NCBI RefSeq assembly: GCF_012273895.1
Contig: NC_052117.1
Location: 7,138,406 to 7,202,405, forward strand
Source: Zerene cesonia
Lineage: Eukaryota > Arthropoda > Insecta > Lepidoptera > Pieridae
Length of the DNA: 64,000 nucleotides
Reading direction: 5' to 3'
Position numbers and translations under genes: made by a program. How positions within the stretch are numbered: the first letter of the stretch is position 1; every line of letters starts with the position of its first letter. A model generated the notes under the pieces. It was not told where the DNA came from. It saw only the letters and a program-made list of their open reading frames with translations, and did no database searches. Of this stretch, positions 59,595-64,000 are shown piece by piece.

Positions 59595-61106
59595 AAATGA
59601 CAATTTTCTATTACACAGAATAAGAATCACATATATAATTACAAAAGATAAATAATTACAAAATCTATCTATGATCTATATAAACACAAACAATTTCTGA
59701 CCTTATGCTAGTTAAGTAGGTAACGTAAAAGTTTATAATAATAAATGAGTCATAAATTCAGTCACTATAGCCTATAAGTATTATATATAAAAAAGAAGTC
59801 ATTTGTAACCGGACTGTAAAATTACAGTAATTTCTGCCCAAAAACAAATTTAATAGAGCTCATATTAGCATTCCTCAAATTATATTCAACCTTTATCGCA
59901 GATTAATATACTGATTACATGAATTTATGTTCAAATAACTTTACATTAAATACTAGAACGAGCGGTTTTATATTGCTTGTTCACGAAATATTAACACTCT
60001 CAATTTTGACTGCTTCATTATTAATGGTAAATGTTTCTAGTTAAACGACCAACATAAGGAGGTTTAGTTAGTGAAAAAAATATCGAGATACGAGAATGCA
60101 TATAGGATAAGAATTAGTAGGTAATTTGCTTCTTATCTATCTTATATAATAAATGTACCTCTTACATTATATCTGATATAAAAATATAGTCATTAATGGA
60201 TATTGCCAGTATGTTAATTAACTTTCATACTAAAAATGAAGTTCAAGGGCTGAGAGGTTAAACCTAGACTGATGCACTCACACATTTATATTTAAATCTA
60301 CACGACGGGTATAGTATTATGTTATCTGTGATGACGGTCTGAGCCCAGTATATAAGTGTATAATCTATGAGCGGTCTCGGCCAGCAATGTCAGTACATGG
60401 GACCGCACGCACACATACGTACGTATTATGTTGAGAAACAAGAATTCCTGATTTACTAAATATCTGTTTATTGTAGTAAACATATTAATCACTGTTAAAT
60501 TATCACGTTGCTTGAAGAACAATTTGACAGGAATCAGTATCTGTAAATGTAAATGCGATATTAACAATATTAAGAATATTGAAAAAAATAATAAGTCTAT
60601 CAAAATTACCTAGACTTTTTCTAATTTTATAATAATCAAACTACACTTTAACAACAAAATCATTATATATATTAAATCCCAACAATTTTAAAATCACATG
60701 ACATTAAATATTAAGAAACGAAACTCATTCCAAATTTGAATGATCGCTGCATATTGCTTTTTTTCTTGCACAGATAAAAATATTACAATACGAGCACAAT
60801 TCTTACAATGTATCACAAAGGGTGCATACTAACAAATCGGTATAACTTTATTCCACACGGTAACAAATAGTGCCACAAATCTTTTAATACTATATCAACG
60901 TGCTGTTAATGATCGTACCATCTGTTACCCCCTCGGTATATCATGCGAGACTAATATGCCTTCTTGCTGTAAAAGGGAATTTAAGGGGATGCGATGCAAT
61001 AATCTATGGCTTTACATGACTTGAAGACAATCTGTAAATCGATAACCATTTATAAAGAAATGGCATTAACAATACCCAAAGTAGTTAACTTACCTTTCGC
61101 CTATTA
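59595..61106. other. No gene seen
   Basis: A 93-codon minus frame (60322-60603) is Leu/Ile-rich and unrecognised. CTGTAAAATTACAG at 59815 is a small palindrome. 60890-60990 is GC-richer. Confidence 0.47.
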
Positions 61107-61440
61107 TCCCTACTAATATTATAAATGCGAAAGTAACTCTGTCTGTCTGTCTGTCTGTTTCGCTTTCACGCCTAAACCACAGAACCGATTTTGATAAAAT
61201 TTACTATGAAGATAGAACTGAACTTGGGAAAGGACATAGGATACTTTTTATCGCGAAAAAAGGTTAGAAAGGGTTGAAAGAGGGGATGAAAGTTTGTATG
61301 AAAGTTCGTTATTGTCAAACCGATTTTGATGAAACTTGGTATGAAGATGGAACTCAACGTGGGAAAGAACAAACCATACTTTTTAATGCGAAGAAAATAC
61401 TCCTTACCGCGATATAAGCGAATTCTACGCGGGCGCAAGG
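61107..61440 (+). mobile_element. Helitron-like element, family B
   Basis: Host A, TCCCTACTAATATTATAAAT, five CTGT units, GCTTTCACGCCTAAACCACA, ACTGAACTTGGGAAAGGACA, GGGGATGAAAGTTTGTATGA and GAATTCTACGCGGGCGCAAGG match 14833-15190. It keeps a second AAACCGATTTTGATGAAACT block. The CTAG end is decayed or displaced; CAGCTAGT at 61583 might be the true end if about 150 bp were inserted. Confidence 0.67.
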
Positions 61441-62029
61441 AAACAATAGCGTTTTGTAGGTATGTTTGTAATATTTTCACAGAGCAATCGGATTCCAAAA
61501 TTATTTTGCCACTAGAAAGCGCTCTTAACTAAGTGACATAGTTACATAGACTTATAATATGTACCACGATAAGACAGGCGATCAGCTAGTTTCAAACAAA
61601 ATCAGTTATATTAAGCTTAGCATATCATTGCTATCTTTCAAAGTTAATAAAAAAAAACAATTGACGCATCTCGTCAATGTTGCATTCTTATAATTAATTA
61701 ATTTAAATCCCAGATCTTATAATTTTTATTTAATAACGATAAATAGCATAGGCTGCATAAATTTTAACATTTGCGCTAAACCCCACTAGGACCTTAATTA
61801 TAGTAATTGGTTTTAGGACCATAAATCAGGGCACTAATTAGGAGGATGTAATAAGAATCGGAAAGTTTACAAAGACTTATTGTAAGGGTGTTGATTCAAT
61901 TTATCTTAATCTAATTGCATTTATCAACCCTCTTGTATTAAACATTATGATAAAGTAATAAGTATGAATATATAATACAAAAATCGTAGCGGCTAGTATA
62001 TTTTGTAAGATCTACTTCTATTTCGAGTA
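61441..62029. other. Possible conserved non-coding DNA
   Basis: 61690-61870 packs TAATTAATTA, CTTAATTATAG, GTAATTGG, CATAAATCA and CTAATTAGG into 180 bp without repeat features, as in homeodomain-bound enhancers. No assay evidence; inference only. Confidence 0.35.
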
Positions 62030-62120
62030 TACCAAAAAATGCCAACGGGACCCTATTTCTTTAATTCCGCTGATCCTTCGCCAATAAAAAAAAAAATAAA
62101 AAACCGTCCGTCACAATGTT
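62030..62120 (+). repeat. CGGGACCCTATT repeat fragment
   Basis: AACGGGACCCTATTTCTTTA, ATTCCGCTGATCCTTCGCC and CCGTCCGTCAC match the beginning of a repeat I recall as abundant in Lepidoptera (CGGGACCCTATTACTAAG). An A-rich insertion at 62084-62102 interrupts it. Confidence 0.42.
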
Positions 62121-62316
62121 AAAAGTTCTAATAAAGACTTAAAAATGCCAGTAGGAGCGCTAACAAAATATTATAATAAATACGGTCAGATGTTGAAATT
62201 GGAGAGTGTATCTTCATAATTTCCGTTCTATATCTTTCTTCATTAACTTTTGTTAGTGACATAATAGATCGTGTTTCAAATGTTTCTAAATGCATTTCAT
62301 CGGTTCTATGTAAGTG

Positions 62317-62507
62317 CTAGCTGGAATCCACGGCGTCACACGCGTGGTGCCCGGGTAAAAGGAGCCTATATACTAATCAGACTATAATCTATTTCTATAC
62401 CACATTTCATAGAGATACGATGAGCTGCTTTCGTGTGAAAGAGTTACATACAATCCATCCATTCATACTTACAAAATTTCGCGTTTATTGTTGAAGTAGT
62501 ATTGTAT
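62317..62507 (-). mobile_element. Helitron-like element, family F
   Basis: Plus view: CTAGCTGGAATCCACGGCGT, then GTCACACGCGTGGTGCCCGG, ACCACATTTCATAGAGATAC and CTGCTTTCGTGTGAAAGAGT, matching 13750-13908 in reverse. Confidence 0.48.
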
Positions 62508-62697
62508 GACTACATTGTCTCAGGGGGTTGTATGAAATGATGCTGTTATTTAAAAAATTGAAGACCTAATAAAATAAAATTGATTGCTAAATTAGTAAGT
62601 ATTTGAGGAAAATGTTTGTCACTCTAATGCATACATCGGGATTATATTATTTCAAAATAAATAAATAATATTATTTATGTATTTTTTATTCAAAAAG

Positions 62698-62928
62698 CGG
62701 GCAACTGAGCTGGGGGTTAATCTGATGGGAAGCGATCACCACCACCCATGAACATTCGTTACATAAGGAAAACATTAACATCTGGAAAGAAGCAATGAAC
62801 TAGCAAGTATGAGGAGAAGGAAACGGGCCTCCAGTCACCAAACGAAATACACTAGCATGGTACTATTTCACATCGGTTTTCTAGGCCGATTCCAATTCGT
62901 ACCGAAGCATGTGTGGCCGGCCCTACAT
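62698..62928 (-). mobile_element. SINE-B, diverged
   Basis: Plus view: TGATGGGAAGCGATCACCAC, CACCCATGAACATTCGTTAC, CAGTCACCAAACGAAATACA, CATGGTACTATTTCAC and TTCGTACCGAAGC. Order and orientation agree with 50661-50888. Confidence 0.63.
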
Positions 62929-63249
62929 TAAAATTACGTGTTAACTTTAAACTAGTTTAACTGTCATAACTTGTTTCCTATTACTTATAATATATTTTTC
63001 TTTAATTCGTTTCATTCAATTTTAAAACAGCATCGTACTCAAGATAGACATTATACGTTTTATAAACTAAACAAAAATGCGACCCTCATAAAATAGCCTC
63101 ACCGATTTAATTTCCGGTTTTTTATGAGTAAAATTATACAACATCTGTTACATTTAAAGAGGAAAATGTAAACGTTTTGAATTTATTAATTGGGTACCGG
63201 ATACTTTACTTTCAGAATAAAGAATGTCGTTTTTATTTTGGAATAGATA
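62929..63249. other. AT-rich, no gene seen
   Basis: Nothing recognisable; no frame of 60 codons. Confidence 0.55.
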
Positions 63250-63740
63250 TCCTTATTAATAATGTAAATACGAAAGTGTCTATGCTTGTTTCACATTGCT
63301 ATGGAGCGATTTTTGTATCTGGAGATAGTTAGGAGGAGAGAAAGTGACAGGCCACTTTTTATTGATGTGAAACTTCTTTAGGATCGTTGTGATTTCAAAC
63401 GTGATGCAACGGAAAAAACGACAGGTAAGAGACACAAATACAAAAATGTGTAGAATGAAGCCGGCAAATAATGAGACAGAAATATACATACTATTTTATT
63501 CATTTTTTTGTCGATTTTCTGAAGTTTCACTTCTATCATGTGTGAATCGCACACACACCTTTTTTTATATGAAGAAATATATAATTCACATGTACAGATC
63601 CATAATATGGCGCATTTGAATCACTTTAAAATTTATGAGTTCCGATAGATGGCGCTGTATGTTCCGAATAAAATGTGACGATTATGTCAATTGCTAATTT
63701 CTTTGAACAACCGAGTGCATGCGTGGGCATCAGATTGTAC
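63250..63740 (+). mobile_element. Helitron-like element, family P (decayed)
   Basis: Host A, TCCTTATTAATAATGTAAAT, CGAAAGTGTCTATGCTTGTT, ATTTTTGTATCTGGAGATAG, then GATAGATGGCGCTGTATGTT and ATTATGTCAATTGCTAATTT; the last two blocks match 2337-2385. The right end (CCGAGTGCATGCGTG) has lost CTAG. Frames of 69 and 76 codons inside are not recognisable. Confidence 0.42.
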
Positions 63741-64000
63741 TGTATGAATAAATTTTCGGGAATGCATCCACCTTGTTTTTACAGAGCTTATAAGCGACCA
63801 AGGGGTCCAAGGTTTTGTTCCCAGTAACGATCACATGTGTCTTTCAATGGTTTCAATTTATTTAGAAGGCAAATTGTTTCAGTAAATTGAAACGTTTGCT
63901 TGGTAACACCCTCTTCGTCCTATATATTGTTAAAATAATCCTTAGATATAAGTCCATGTTCTATGGTAACTTATAAAGGTTTTACTCTAAAAAATGTTAT
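63741..64000. other. Window end, nothing recognised
   Basis: No gene, repeat or RNA fold that I can support. Confidence 0.55.

Noticed and set aside
61172..61498. 108-codon minus frame
   Set aside because: It lies almost wholly in a Helitron-like element and reads through its non-coding repeat blocks.

Overview
The window looks like non-coding nuclear DNA from an insect, most probably a moth or butterfly (Lepidoptera). It is strongly AT-rich. I find no convincing protein-coding gene, no functional tRNA or rRNA, and no bacterial-type system such as an operon, CRISPR array or phage. The longest open frames are about 108 codons, none resembles a protein family I know, and many lie inside repeats. 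The lepidopteran call is an inference from the dispersed repeats: short Helitron-like elements with A|TC...CTAG|T ends, tRNA-derived SINEs ending in TGATGA-type or poly(A) tails, and the repeat carrying GAAGTCGGTT. The species cannot be named from the sequence alone.

Four layers can be separated. (1) SINE-A has a pol III A box and B box and a (TGATGA)n tail. There are eight copies, four with target-site duplications that I can read, several truncated at the 5' end. (2) SINE-B is a different short element with a poly(A) tail, present as two long copies and many fragments. (3) At least a dozen families of Helitron-like, non-autonomous elements of about 160-360 bp account for most of the remaining recognisable repeats; the best copies are at 12119, 14833, 23620, 32371, 52354, 54609 and 58222. 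One sits inside a SINE-A at 16270. (4) Simple repeats and foldbacks: 173 bp of pure AT at 57211, a 50 bp AT palindrome at 55576, two adjacent hairpins at 47077, a 77 bp tandem duplication at 50327 and a CTGT array at 14865.

Between these lie long single-copy stretches. Several have locally higher GC and dense homeodomain-type TAATTA cores (18520-18680, 61690-61870), as expected of conserved non-coding DNA near a developmental gene. A few intron-like signals occur: candidate recursive splice sites at 32660 (+) and 28916 (-), a possible 12-nt microexon at 42451 and a possible 102-nt exon at 53222. They suggest, but do not prove, that the window is part of a long intron or gene desert. No undescribed multi-gene system is visible. 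The most distinctive unexplained items are the cloverleaf-capable segment at 26345-26412, the GC-rich element with inverted ends at 9074-9367 and the hairpin pair at 47077-47140.
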